A stretch of 64,000 bases of DNA from positions 25,720,934 through 25,784,933 of the forward strand of contig NC_092688.1 of the NCBI RefSeq assembly GCF_964275005.1. Direction: 5' to 3'. The position numbers and the translations under genes are program-made. Below, piece by piece: positions 12,092 to 23,144 of this stretch; positions within the stretch are counted from its first letter, which is position 1, and each line of letters opens with the position of its first letter. The stretch is from Diadema setosum. Lineage: Eukaryota; Echinodermata; Echinoidea; Diadematoida; Diadematidae. The notes under the pieces are model-generated. The model was not told the origin of the DNA, did no database searches, and saw nothing but the letters and a program-made list of their open reading frames with translations.

Positions 12092-12657
12092 ACTTTCTTC
12101 AGGCCCTTTACTCCACAGTATTACTCGGTCCTGTAGCACAATGATATGGATGCACTTTCATTGCACTTGTAACCCATTTTCCCCCCATTGAGCTATTCTT
12201 TTTACAGGAAAATGCCTTTTCATTAGATGAACGGATATTTGCATTATGATTGTTATATCACCACCAAAATCTGTTAATCGATGAATAAGAGTTTTCTTTT
12301 TAGCTCCCGTTGAAGAACAGCGCATTGCAACATTTCTTCATTTCTTCATGGACGTTCTTGTTATTCTTGTATCATAAGAATTAAACTATTCTGCACTATG
12401 AGACAGTAACAATTTCAAAACTTGAATCCAGTATATTGATTCATGATGAATTCACTATGAACAAACGGTGAAGAACTACATCTTGTGTGTTTCCGTCAAA
12501 ACCAGGTGGTGAAACAATAATGTTTAGGCAATAGTAGCAAAGTAGTCCTAATGTAATTATTGCGTATATGCAATTAATGCGTTGAGAGGTAAAAGTGGAA
12601 ACACTAGAAGCAAAATATGTTTTACTGCGAGTCAAATCATTTTGATACTAAACTCAC

Positions 12658-12720
12658 TTGACTGAGACGTTTCAGTTGTCGTTCGCAATGACGTAATGGC
12701 TTGGGTAGTCTGCGTCTGCC
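12658..12720 (-). CDS. Gene B exon 8, Ser/Thr/Gln stalk
   Basis: 63 nt between GCACAG and TCAA/GTGAGT, phase 1 to phase 1. It encodes QTQTTQAITSLRTTTETSQS, a probable O-glycosylated membrane-proximal stalk. Gene C has a 69-nt counterpart with the same start. Confidence 0.75.
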
Positions 12721-12899
12721 CTGTGCATTGAGATAAACCCACCACAATCAATTGATGGTATGTACATGCTCACGATATAATATCTGGAAAATACGTTCAT
12801 AATAAATCTTTTAATCTGTCAAATGTCAGATTTTTGTACGCGGTGATAAAAGTATGAAAATGTGTAATGCATGAATGCTCATAATGGAGATGTTGACTT

Positions 12900-13025
12900 T
12901 GCACAGGCCGCCAACCCCCCCCCCCTCCAAAAAAAAAATAATAATAATAATAACAATAATAAATAAGTGGTCTCCCGAAACAAAAAATCAGGGGAAGAGG
13001 AATCAGAAATCCTGAACGCAAAAAA
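12900..13025. repeat. Low-complexity C-run, A-run and AAT-type tracts
   Basis: C10, A-run and (AAT)n tracts inside the gene B intron; gene C has a corresponding C-run and A-run near 56868-56890. Confidence 0.8.
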
Positions 13026-13164
13026 AAAAAATAGAATAGATAAATAAAAAAAGTAACTTAAAAGATTCCGCCAGGAGATTCTTCCCTCAAAGGGAAATAT
13101 ACACTACACAAACATTGACCCTTGACCCTCTGTGGCGCTGTCATCGCCCTATCAAAAGAATAAA

Positions 13165-13216
13165 AAACACACACACACACAAACAAACACACAAAGAAAC
13201 ACACGCACACAAACAC
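13165..13216. repeat. CA-rich microsatellite in gene B intron
   Basis: Imperfect (CA)n with AAAC interruptions. The paralogous place in gene C (57090-57124) has a purer (CA)n. Confidence 0.85.
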
Positions 13217-13565
13217 TTCCACATGGCCCCTGCAGTATATTGAAATCATGCCACTGTCTAGACATTCTATGTCGCAGAACTAATTGTAATACATGTAGTA
13301 AAAAAAGGGGGAAGTGATAGGCTTTGCGGACAACAGAAATTTGAGCAGCTAGTCGCCAGTATACAATCCATGTCTGCGAACTTCATAATCACCATCTTTT
13401 CTGTTGGTGGTGATGTTTATTCCAAGCGCGTAGGGGTCTTTGAGCTGGCACTTTATGAATACTCCAAATATCAATTACTGTATAACATTGTGATCATTCT
13501 ATCATAGCACATACGGTTTTGTTCATAGTATGTTACACTGTATAATTGCCAAATGTACTACATAC

Positions 13566-13634
13566 CTATAGACACGATAGAAGTGCTTTCTGTACTTTGT
13601 GTAGGCATTGTGCTGACATCTGGCCACTCTGTGT
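13566..13634 (-). CDS. Gene B exon 7, Ser/Thr stalk
   Basis: 69 nt between TTCACAG and CTATAG/GTATGT, phase 1 to phase 1. It encodes a TEWPDVSTMPTQSTESTSIV segment suited to an extended glycosylated stalk between the CCP domain and the membrane. The gene C counterpart is 66 nt with a WQDGNNSTMPTQS core. Confidence 0.75.
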   Translation of the reverse strand, partial: TQSGQMSAQCLHKVQKALLSCL

Positions 13635-13802
13635 CTGTGAACAAACATTCCCATCCCCAAAAGCAATGACAAACTCATGTAAAGATCTTGTGTGATAGCA
13701 GACAAAAGATTTATCATAAAGCATACTGAGAGATACATGTGGTGTCGTAATCTTACGATATTAAATGGTAAAAATATCAATCTCTTTGGTCGTTGTTGTA
13801 TG

Positions 13803-14963
13803 TAGGTTTTTTCAGCCTATTTCGCACTTTGTCAGTCCATTTGATAGAAGGTTCGTTCAATTTAGCAAAAAAAAAAAAATAAAAAAAAACCCTCGTTATC
13901 ATACAGTCTGTCTTTCAAATTTGCAACTTGTGCGTCCAAATTAGTATTTCGATTAATGAAATTTGCACATGTGACTTTAGAATTCGTAAAAAGGTATTCA
14001 TATTGGCAGGTACTCTACGTTCATTCAAATTCGCTATCATTGGCCGAAAAGGGTATTTGATCGAGTCATTCAATTTCGCGAATGAGCTATCAAATTCCAA
14101 TTATATTCATTGAAATTTACTTCATGTTATTTCTTTTTTGAAAAGGTGAGAAAATCTAAACGTGTATGTCAATGTACCTCTCTGTTTTCAAATTGTTAAG
14201 CAGTAAAGGTATCATTTTTTTTTTACCCTTTTAGAGTTTGTTGTTCTATAACGCCCCTTTTCTTTCACACATGTCATTATAGGCCTACAAGTACCGGTAC
14301 TTTTTTTTACAGTCATGACAGCACAAGTTACATACAGACGTATATCTCAAGAAAACAGACAAAGAATTATAGAAACATGTGAGGATCATAATCTTGACTA
14401 CCTAGAACTGGCCGACACATTCGGAATAAAGCACTTAACGGCCATATAAGTTGTGACCACATGCGCTATCTGCGGACTGTGAGATTCAATACGCACAATG
14501 AAATAAAAACTGTTGCCAAAATCTAGATACGAAAATATGAAATGTGATGATGTTTACAAAATAATGGCTATGATGAAAGAACATAAAGAAGGAAGCGAGG
14601 CATAAACATGTCTGCTAAACTGACTGCAGAACATGTTACATAGGATGCCCTAAAATGAATTCGAATGAACGAGTGCAGCATGTACGTGATCACGTGACTG
14701 TATCATTCTAAACTGAATGAACGAATAGTAAAATGGCGCTTCTATTACGAATTTCATTTGTTTGTTTTTTTATTTATTTTCTTTCGCAAAAGTGCTGATA
14801 AGAACAAAGTTTAAGATAATTCGAATGATTCAAAATGAATATCACTGAAGAGATCATAATATCAAAATACCGAACATGTAATCTAGGCTAAATTTTGCTA
14901 AATTGAATGCAGCAATTAGGAATTGGACTGTAAGAAGCGCAAATTTGGCCGGTAAAACCCATA
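13803..14963. mobile_element. TIR element E2 in gene B intron 6, inverted relative to E1
   Basis: The right end, read in reverse, matches the left end of E1 through the terminal repeat and on through CAATTCCTAATTGCTGCATT. Internal phrases such as AACTTGT-GTCATGACTGTAA also match in inverse orientation. E2 is therefore a second full-length copy of the same family in opposite orientation. Gene C lacks it: its intron runs from ATCTCTTTGG into TATTTTCAAATTAAGAG near 58540-58565. Confidence 0.8.
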
Positions 14964-15529
14964 TTTTCAAATTAAGAGGAAGGAAATATGCAGTGAGCAT
15001 TTCAGAGCACGTATCATACTCATGAAGAAGATATACCGAGTATAAAATAGATTGATATTCCTCAATGAAATACTCCACGGGGAAACATTGTGTATAATTC
15101 CGAGAAATGGAAAATTTTGCTGGTAAACATTGTCTCATGTCAATGCATTTGAATGACTTATTTCAATTTTTCTCCTATCATGCTTATCAAATATGGCAGT
15201 ACAGGTATTCCCATTGGTGCGTTCTATGTCATGTGGCGTGTTTTAGGTGAAGGCTCAAATGGCATATACATGTATTTGTTATCAGCCCCACTCAGATGCC
15301 GATAACTCTCGGAAAGTATGCTTTAAAAAAAAGGAATACCAAGGAAAAAAGATACAAAAAAATAGAATATCATTTGCAGCTCTTCCCTTTGAGGTATAAT
15401 GTACAATGCTGGGTTTTTTATATTTCTCTTACACTATTGCACTTAGCAGAGATTTCTTTTTTTTAAATCATAATCACTGATAATATACTGTCTAATGGAT
15501 TTCTAATATAGGACAGGCCGTTGCATTAC

Positions 15530-15739
15530 TTTCAACTGCTTGGCACGAAGGGACCGAAGCATTCCATACTGGGAAGTAAGTCGACCATCCCGGTTGTTTC
15601 ACACACTGCAGAGTCGCACTCCCGTTGACGGCGTAATCTTTGTCACAGATGAGAGTTATCTTCGACCCGAAGCTCGTGATATCCGAGTCCCAACTTCCAT
15701 TGGGCACAATCCCAGGATGATCACAAAAACCGACCGAGA
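15530..15739 (-). CDS. Gene B exon 6, CCP/sushi domain
   Basis: 210 nt, phase 1 to phase 1, between TTGAAAG and GAAA/GTAATG. It encodes one CCP module: C-DHPGIVPNGSW opening, GSKITLICDKDYAVNGSATL centre and C-x-Trp-Pro-x-W-x-Cys close. Four cysteines, the Gly-Ser/Asn turn and the Trp before the last Cys are present, as expected of about 60-residue sushi domains. NGSA and similar sites may be N-glycosylated. CCP modules bind protein ligands in complement-type and adhesion receptors. Confidence 0.88.
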
Positions 15740-16189
15740 CTTTCAATGAAGGAGAGATGTATGGAAATCTCATGAGCCATGAGGGGAAAACTTGAAATAA
15801 TCATATCATTGCGATATGTTCCATAGATAAATCATTATGAAGAAAGATACTATGATTATATACATTTAAACAGATTCACTTTTGTATCTCTTCTGGTAGG
15901 GTTCAGATACCTGTTTATCTGCAAAAATCAATTGACAAGCTGACTTGCACAAAACTTTAACATGATTATAAACATTGATTGCATAAAATAAATAACAGTA
16001 AACATATATGAAGTTTAATTTGGTAACTGAAGGTGTGAACCTGACAGAGCATATCGTGAGGATTACAGCTTATTAACAGTCACTGACAAATGGCTGAATA
16101 ATACTGTCGTTATTATTGTCACTGATGCTTGCAACACTTGTCTTATTTCACTCTCTAATGTTAGGTAATCTTTGGCCCTGAATACTCAC

Positions 16190-16459
16190 GGCCAAATGAA
16201 CGATGTCGGTTGTATTCAAAATGTGTCGCAAGAGGACATGTCCAATTGTGAGAAAAGTTTCCGCCAGAAATGATCTGCGCGTACGTTTCAGACTGAAAAC
16301 AAATGCACAATCTTCGATGCATGAGAGCAACGCCATTGTCTTCGGGCTGTCTTCTACAGGTAGACATGCACTCGCTGTCCGAATCAACGCCAAATCCGGT
16401 GTTAAATGCTGTTTGAGAGTTTAGTTGGTTGTCTTTGTAGCATCCAAGAAATCCAGGTT
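16190..16459 (-). CDS. Gene B exon 5, WSC-like domain
   Basis: 270 nt, phase 1 to phase 1, from GCGTAG to GGCC/GTGAGT. It encodes about 90 residues starting EPGFLGCYKD, then ECMSTCRR, then LCICFQSETYAQ and a final WTCPLA. The FLGCY start, the spaced C-xxx-C and the C-x-C-F core match the WSC fold known from yeast stress sensors, Kremen and polycystin-1, where it is thought to bind carbohydrate. It has fewer cysteines at the C-terminal end than the standard domain, so it is diverged or shortened. The exon is fully open here, unlike its gene C counterpart. Confidence 0.75.
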
Positions 16460-16922
16460 CTACGCAGTGACAGAATATTATGATAATTTCAACCTTCCAA
16501 TACCTGAAACTTTGAAGTGTACATTATTTCAAATTCATTTCCACAGCAGCTAGTCACAAATCATCCCTGAAATGGCAGTTGAAAAGCCGTTTTTTTTTTT
16601 TTTTTTAGATACAGGTCAACTATTTTACAACTGTAGCGCCTGAAAAAAATATGTATATGTATAATGTGCGTGTGTGTGTATGTGTGTATGTGTGTGCGTT
16701 GATATCTAAATTTATGGCTGTTCAGAGTGTCGAGTTGTATTCCACCATAGGCCTACACAATTAACGACTAAAAGAGCTCTAGTTCGCATACACCAAACAC
16801 ACTAATTCAGTAAAGATATCAAAGATATCATTCATCAAAGATATCAATATGTTTGCGAACATCTGCTTTATGAATGATAACGAAAATTAACATGTTTTCA
16901 TTTGACATTTTGCATTTCTTAC

Positions 16923-17000
16923 CTTGACATTGGAGTCTAACAATCCTGTTTGAAGAACACACGGTAGTTGGCATTAAGCAGTCCATTAAACGCAGCGAAT
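16923..17000 (-). CDS. Gene B exon 4, SRCR domain second half
   Basis: 78 nt between GCACAG and TCAAG/GTAAGA, phase 1 to phase 1. It encodes DSLRLMDCLMPTTVCSSNRI followed by VRLQCQ, which matches the C-terminal SRCR pattern of a serine/leucine segment, D-C, a middle Cys and V-x-L-x-C. It follows the first half in the same phase and leads directly into the WSC exon. Confidence 0.8.
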
Positions 17001-17632
17001 CTGTGCATCGATATTGTACAAATCGTTCATGAAATGGATAAAGTTTAATGCCGCATTTCCCTTAAAAGTTTGATGCATAGATAACGGCTCTCGTGTTTAA
17101 TGAATATTCATGTAAAGAGAAAATAACTATGGTATAGTAACAAAACATAAAGAGAATATCAGTAATGAATGCGTTTTTATATTATAAGAGTTTCTGTGTA
17201 GAGAAAACGAATATTATTCTAATGAATGTTTTAGTGTTTCATCTATATCACTAAGCTCTGTAATGTAACGATGTCATTGGCAAGTATTATTGATCATCGT
17301 TGTGTACGTGTACAGCAAGAAAACTGGCAGTATAGTTGAAAAACAGAAGAGAAAGAATAACATTAGGAATTTTGGAATGCCGTGATATTAAAAGTGTTGC
17401 ACGTTAAGAAAACGAACCATAGGAATGGTAAAATGCCTACCTCATTAACTTTAGTTTTCTAATATGTACATTGTATTTCCATCGTTGAATATCTTGCAAA
17501 GTTACCTTTGGACGCAAAATGTGCTTTCAGGCGATCAAGATTATTTGATGCGATACATGCTATTCTACCTGGGATGATAAATACATATGCATACACAAGT
17601 TCTGATCGGCATGCATATTATTCTGCAGTTAC

Positions 17633-17869
17633 CTTTACGACACGACAGCACTTGGGTCTTGTTTAGTGTTGCTGTAGCGATTGCGGCCAAATTCTCAAAA
17701 GTATACCCCTTTGCCGCTGGGAAGCCGAGCTCTTCGCAGACCAATTCAGTAGCTTTGGTGGTAAATTCATCAGCCTTGAATTCATCATAGCACACGTATT
17801 TATTTGACTCAGTAACCAATAGACCTTCAAGGGGAGAGGGTCCGTCAGCCAGCTTCACAGATGATATCC
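17633..17869 (-). CDS. Gene B exon 3, SRCR domain first half
   Basis: 237 nt, phase 1 to phase 1, from TTTTCAAG to CGTAAAG/GTAACT. It encodes SSVKLADGPSPLEGLLV, then KYVCYDEFKADEF, then ELVCEELGFPAAKGY and ends at LSCRK. The VKL-DG start, the V-C-x-D-x-F segment and the V-C-x-x-LGF segment are the signature of scavenger receptor cysteine-rich domains. With exon 4 it gives six cysteines. SRCR modules bind polyanionic and microbial ligands; echinoderms carry very large SRCR families. The entry phase needs exon 2 to end in phase 1, which exposes the extra base in exon 2. Confidence 0.85.
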
Positions 17870-18059
17870 CTTGAAAATCAACGACCAACGTTCGATTTTT
17901 TTTTTTTTTGGGGGGGGGGCTAACAGATAATCTATAAGCAATCATTCACACCTTACCTCATTCAAAGTGAAGACAATTATTAGAATTATGGTCTAAATCC
18001 CTCTTCGAGTTATACACTGTGGTTTCCCCTTCACAGTTCCTCTAAAGGAACGGAAGAAG

Positions 18060-18105
18060 CAACGCGATTTATAACTTGTTTTTTTTTTTTGTTTTTTTTT
18101 TTGGC
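18060..18105. repeat. Poly(T) tract in gene B intron 2
   Basis: Two T-runs separated by a single G, low complexity. Confidence 0.85.
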
Positions 18106-18532
18106 TTCTTTTATGTAGATCGCACTCTGCTTTAATTCTCTTCCCCAAACTGGGGAACAGTATGAAGAAAACTGAATAAACTGGGTCATCAATAGAATTC
18201 ATGAATGCAATTCATACGTGACGTAAGGAATAATGATAACACCTATTATTCTAGATAATGTAGTGAATGTCGAGAAATCAATCTATCAACTAATAGTCAG
18301 TACGTGATCAGTACGTCATGGCTTTCTGTTCATCCGGTATTGGAATAAACATATACACCAAATTGAGTACAATATACAGTATAATAATACATTATGACAG
18401 ATACGGATATGGAATGATGGCTATTAGATGAATTGATTTTCACAACACTCATGGACAACGACATTAATGTCGTTGAATCTAAAGATTGCAAAGGTTAAGA
18501 ATTGTTGGTGTGCTGGCATTTTAGACTCATCA

Positions 18533-18695
18533 ACCTCTTCCTTATCGCCACTATCATAATCACCATCAACATTATCGTCACCATCATAATCATCATCACC
18601 ATCATCATCACCATCATCATCTTCATCAATATTTTCATCATCATCATAATCATCATCATCATTATCATCACTATCATCGTCGTCATCATTATGAA
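18533..18695. repeat. Imperfect ATC/CAT trinucleotide repeat
   Basis: About 160 bases dominated by ATC/CAT triplets, open in several frames only because the unit lacks stops. It lies in gene B intron 2 and is absent from the corresponding intron of gene C. Confidence 0.92.
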
Positions 18696-19629
18696 TTATA
18701 CCACAGAGGTGAGAGGAATATTATATGTATATCATATGTTTATATACAGTCATTATTTACGGGCCGGTTATGTCCATTTTGATTTTCCCCCTTTGTATTG
18801 TTAAATAAATATGTATGTTTATAGGATTTATATTTTTGCATATGCATTTATCATTATGTAAATTTTACGTTTTTTCTATAATATTGGATGTGAAATAATT
18901 ATGATTATGTTGGGTGGATTTAATGGAATTTATTGGTAGTGAATTTCGGTAGATTCATATAATTGAACCAATGATTAGAGCTACTTTTTTGTGTGAGTGT
19001 TTCTCAGGTTAAATATATGCTGATATAAGCTCATTTTAGCGGGTTTTTTTTTTTTCGTCCTGAAACAGCTGTTCATGTATCATGTTTGTGTGTAAATGCA
19101 CTTGTATACATGTATATATTTGTGTAACTGTCAATTGTGGTGTGATGGACCGGGTCCACTGTATTTCTTTCCTTGTACTTTCCTGCCTGTGGGCAGGTAG
19201 TATCCTAGGAATATTTCTCACATGCTTTAAGTTGCAAAGGAAATAAAGTATGTTATATACTCTTTCCTGTTTGCATTTTGGGTTTTATTTCTTTTAAGAT
19301 AATGGCCAGGATATCTACCAAGGAAGTATTAAAAACCAACAACTAAAATTTCAGATTTGCCGAACACCCCGCATTGAAATTGCCATCATGTATCTTCCAG
19401 GACAAATCAATGTCGCAAATTTCATTTCGTACATTTCATATTAGTGGGGGACAAACCAGTAATTTGGTGTTTAAGTCGCGTACATATACCTTTGTATATT
19501 TCCAATTAATAATGGTGTATCTAAACTGTTTTGTGTGTCATACACTGAATGTAGCTATGCAATGTTTGTGATTCTCTTTTGGTGCACTGTGTCGTGGAAC
19601 TTTGTGTTTGAGCTTGAGAGTGGCTTATT

Positions 19630-19850
19630 TTGAGTAGTCACCGTGGAAGAATTGAAACTGTATATAAAAAAAAACAAACATACAAAGAAACAACCACGGG
19701 AAAAGAAACCTTAAGCCCCCTGCAAAGGAAAGGACAAGACACCTTGCTTAAAAATGCAAAATCGCTACCGCCATGGGACCCAGAGCGGGAAAAAAAGAAT
19801 TGCTGGTTCTCTCCCCTGAGCCATAACAATCCCATGAAATAATGTTGTCA
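19630..19850 (-). mobile_element. tRNA-derived SINE-like repeat in gene B intron 2
   Basis: Read on the minus strand it begins with a TGGCTCAGGGG A-box-like segment and a degraded B box, followed by an A/C-rich body. The same sequence occupies the matching intron of gene C (62225-62410). Its presence in both copies means it was already there before the B/C duplication. Confidence 0.5.
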
Positions 19851-20275
19851 ATCACTGAATATTTGTATACATTTGTCATTCTGATACATACTTGTATTAT
19901 GGCTTCGATGAAAATGAGGTATATGATACGGCATTTAATTACTTTGTGTACTTTCATTTTACTTCCATGTGATGTCACTGTTTCATCGCGTCTTTTACGT
20001 TATAAGACTTGAATCTATGTTTTTCATTAGTAATGTGTGTCAACGTGTGAGTACGTCCTCGCTGTATAGGTCTTCATGTTTCACTCTTTTAAAAACACGA
20101 TGTCGGCCATTTTGAAATCATCCGGCCTGCTTACTACTAGTGTCAACACAATCATACATTTTATGTCCTGTCATCAAATGGAAACATCAGGTTCGGAGGG
20201 AGAAATCAGTGTAGGAGTAGATAAAAGTCAGTAAACAGTTGTATTCATGGTGATAAAAGTGTAAACTGCACTTAC

Positions 20276-20588
20276 CTTTGTAACACTTCACGTTCATGTT
20301 GAATTTCACAGGGTAGATATATATACCATAACCGTAGCTTCGTCTCATGAGTGAGCGATAAAAAGGGAGAAGACTCTTTGTCTTTCACTATCAGATCCCG
20401 AGTGGTCTTGTTTGCTATTTCATCAAGTCTTTCGAATCCCACCACTCCATTGTTGATGGGATTGAGGGTATAGAGGATTCTCCTTCCACGGGGTGCCTGC
20501 AGAACCCAACTATCACGGTTTCCAACGCAGGTTCGGTTACACCATATCTCCCGTTCTAGTGGAATCCCCGAACAATTTAGACTGAAAT
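20276..20588 (-). CDS. Gene B exon 2, CUB-like exon with a one-base phase conflict
   Basis: 313 nt from CATGCAG to CAAAG/GTAAGT. Read in phase 1 from exon 1 it gives FSLNCSGIPLEREIWC, then SWVLQAPRGRRILYTL and a charged stretch to SSPF. From the TTTTT run near 20358 the other frame is the credible one: it gives YRSLMRRSYGYGIY, then YPVKFNMNVKCYKG, and ends in phase 1 as the SRCR exon requires. Differences from gene A fall on third positions of that second frame near the 3' end. The exon is thus one base long for a continuous reading. CUB-like is a tentative call based on the W-x-L-x-AP-x-G-RRI strand. No ATG lies in the frame, so ORF finders miss this exon. Confidence 0.6.
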
Positions 20589-21010
20589 CTGCATGACGAT
20601 AAGGATCACAAAGTAGTAAAGTAGCAAAGTGTAGATTAATAAATTATAAGAAAAGTAGTAAAAGGAACAATTAAACATTCCTCCAGTGTTCGAACTGATA
20701 TTAATTTGGTGAAATAATTTAAATTCGTAAATCATATACTATTTCTTACCGAATTCTTGGAATGTATTCGTCTTCCTGGAGGTCACAGCTAGTAGTGAAG
20801 TCATATATTGTTTTTCCTTAAAAAGCGTGGCAGATAAAAATGATATAGGTTAACTTAATAGAACCCTAATTACTTGTGGGAATTGTTAGAACAGAGGTTC
20901 AACCATATCATTCCATTCTCCTGTAAACACGGACATGCTATAAGAACTGAGAAAGAGAGGAATGTGCGAGATATGTCATTGATGGAAAGAAAATTGAAAG
21001 GTATACCTAC

Positions 21011-21104
21011 ATGTATTAGTTCCCAATGCTGAGGACTTCAAACAAGGATTGCAACACAAGAAATGAGCAGAAATCCATACTACGAATACCATTCTTTCCT
21101 CCAT
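21011..21104 (-). CDS. Gene B exon 1, signal peptide
   Basis: ATG at 21104 opens MEERMVFVVWISAHFLCC, an acidic/basic start then a hydrophobic core, consistent with a signal peptide. The phase 1 donor ACAT/GTAGGT lines up with the gene A and C donors; an alternative GTATAC donor four bases on would break the frame. Upstream sequence to about 21380 matches the region above gene C, so the promoter was duplicated with the gene. Confidence 0.7.
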
Positions 21105-21399
21105 CGCGAAAAAGGGTGAGTCATAGCACAGCCACTGCAGATAACTCCGAAATATCAGCACGCTACGAAAGTCTGAAAGTCGGTGTAAGTTCCCTTGAAT
21201 GTCAATGCATGCAACGTGGAATGAAAATGAACAATAATTACTGTTGATGGTACTGAGCTGATTGGTAACGTGGTTGGAGAATTGAAAAGTCTAAGTGCGC
21301 ATGATAAGAATGCGTTTTGAGAGCAGAATCTCATAAAGTTGCCTGGGCTTTCAAGGAAGCGATACAGGCGGATCCACAACATGCAGGTACTCGAGAATG

Positions 21400-22970
21400 C
21401 CAATCATTAGTTTCAGTGATATAACGCCCGCGCTGTCGTTCGAGATATTGTATTGTCATGTCATTACTGTTATATATATTATCATATTTCTGTGATCAAA
21501 ATCAACAAAGTACTTTCGGAGTACTGTATTACTGACTAGAGCTTCCAGCAAGCTGAATAACTCCATAAAGAATTGTGCTGTACTATAGATGCATGTTCTG
21601 AGCCATTAATATGTAAACCAAATTGATACACGAAACTCTTGAGGTTGTATATTTTAAATGGAGACTACTTTCGACCCTTAACAAATTCACAAAGCATTAT
21701 CTCTTTCTCGCTCTCTCTCTCTCTCTCTCTCTCTCCATCTTTGGGCCATGCATTTTAGATCATCTTAAATGTATAATAGTCTTGGTGCAAGAAGCTAAAC
21801 CCGCCCGCTTTTTTTTTTCTTTATAGTGAGGCTGGATTCAAATCTGGATGAAAAAGCTCTTTCACAATTGAGGGCTGTGGAATATTAAAGGACAAGTCCA
21901 CGTTCATGTGAATTGGGTGAATAAAGTAATATTAGTACATCAGTGAAAGTTTGGGGAAAATCGGACAGTCAGTTCAAAAGTTTGGAATTTCTCCTCTGTC
22001 AAAAGTTTGGAATTTCTCCTCTGTCACTGCAGGATGAGAAGACTGTTACAGCTTGTGATGATGTCACATGTATAGAACAATATCAAGAAAATATAAAGAC
22101 GTTTCAACATATTTCCACTTTTTTTCGCATCATAAAAAAAAATGACTTGCCTCTTTCAGAAGGCGGGGGATGATACATGACCGCTTTTTTGTGCACCACA
22201 TAAAGGAATACATAAGGTGTCATCACTTTTGGCCCCCACTTTTTTTTAAACCCGGAATTACGTAAGTGGCTTGAGTGGCATTAAAAAGAAATAGTAATAG
22301 AGTGTGAGCGCGGTAAGGTTATGTTTTTCCTTTGAAGACCTTTTTTTTTTTTTTTTTGCTTGTCAGCTGGAGAAACCCGGAAGTGGAAGGAGAAAGATGA
22401 GGTGAAGACCTTTTTTGGGGAAGAAATCCGGGATTGGAAGGGGAGAGATGAGGTGAGGACCTTCTTTTTTTTTGGGGGGGGGGGGGTTGTTGTTGTTGTT
22501 GTTGTTGTTTTTTTTCTTTTGGTTTTTAACTCATGAAACTAAAACCCTGAAGTGCCCCCCCCACACACACACACACACACTTTTGAAAACGCTCCGCCGG
22601 CCCTGATGCTATAGGTCTTCCCGCCTAATTTCATCAGATCTGCATTCAATTTACAAAAAAAAAAAAAAAAATCGAGTAAATTTAAATGATCACTTTAGCA
22701 TTCAAGAAGGTATCTAGGTCATTCAATTTAGTTTAATCAGCATACGATTTCATAAGTTTCTCAAATAAACATGTATAAAGGGCGTTAAAAGAAGGTTAAA
22801 GGGATCGTATAGTTTTGGTTGAGACCTAATTTCAGGTTTCTAACATTTTTGGTGAGATAATGAGAAACCTCTTATGAAATATGAAAGAGCATGTAATTCT
22901 ATGAGGAATTAAACTTTTATTTGATGCAAATTGGTTTTAAAATGGCTGAGATATCAAAAAAGAGTGATTC
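21400..22970. other. Intergenic, no gene seen
   Basis: Upstream of gene B. Contains a CT microsatellite at 21710-21736, a perfect direct repeat of CAAAAGTTTGGAATTTCTCC near 21975-22019, two AGATGAGGTGAAGACC-type phrases near 22400-22460, a G-run/GTT repeat at 22472-22510 and a CA run at 22563-22580. Bases about 22610-22750 are a diverged fragment of the E1/E2 element family. Confidence 0.6.
22610..22750. mobile_element. Fragment of E1/E2 element family
   Basis: TATAGGTCTTCCCGCCTAAT followed by CATTCAATTTAC and later GTCATTCAATTTAG repeat the terminal and subterminal phrases of E1. Truncated, one end only. Confidence 0.6.
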
Positions 22971-22974
22971 TGAT

Positions 22975-23110
22975 AAAGTGTGGGACCCACACTTTATCAA
23001 GATCGCTTTGTTTTACTTTGTTTTTGGATGTTTCAGTCATTCCAAACCCGATTTTCATCAAATAAACTTTGAATTCCTCTTAGAATGGTATGCTCTGTAC
23101 TATAAACCAC
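22975..23110 (+). repeat. Interspersed repeat R1, copy 2
   Basis: Shares the ATCGCTTTGTTTT and ATTTTCATCAAATAAAC phrases with the copy at 2170. Confidence 0.7.
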
Positions 23111-23144
23111 ACATAAGTGTTTTCTTGGTATCTCGCAAAAAGTT

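Larger units (their letters stand above)
7571..21104 (-). other. Gene B: SRCR/WSC/CCP transmembrane receptor, whole locus
   Basis: Ten exons can be placed by GT-AG sites and by alignment to gene C: 21011-21104, 20276-20588, 17633-17869, 16923-17000, 16190-16459, 15530-15739, 13566-13634, 12658-12720, 10508-10625 and 7571-8711. They sum to 2593 nt, one more than a multiple of three; the extra base lies in exon 2. Without it the product would be about 863 residues: signal peptide, CUB-like, SRCR, WSC-like, CCP, Ser/Thr stalk, one membrane helix, and a 379-residue tail with about a dozen tyrosine motifs. Apart from exon 2 every exon is open. Inferred role: surface receptor for extracellular ligands, signalling through SH2-domain partners. 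SRCR and CCP receptors commonly serve invertebrate immune recognition, but the sequence does not show the ligand. Confidence 0.75.

Noticed and set aside
14854..15138. Conserved minus-strand frame also found near 58513-58731 in gene C
   Set aside because: Conservation is that of duplicated intron sequence; reading frames carry stops and there is no consistent acceptor and donor pair.
18495..18804. Methionine-rich and isoleucine-rich frames on both strands
   Set aside because: They are translations of an ATC/CAT trinucleotide repeat.
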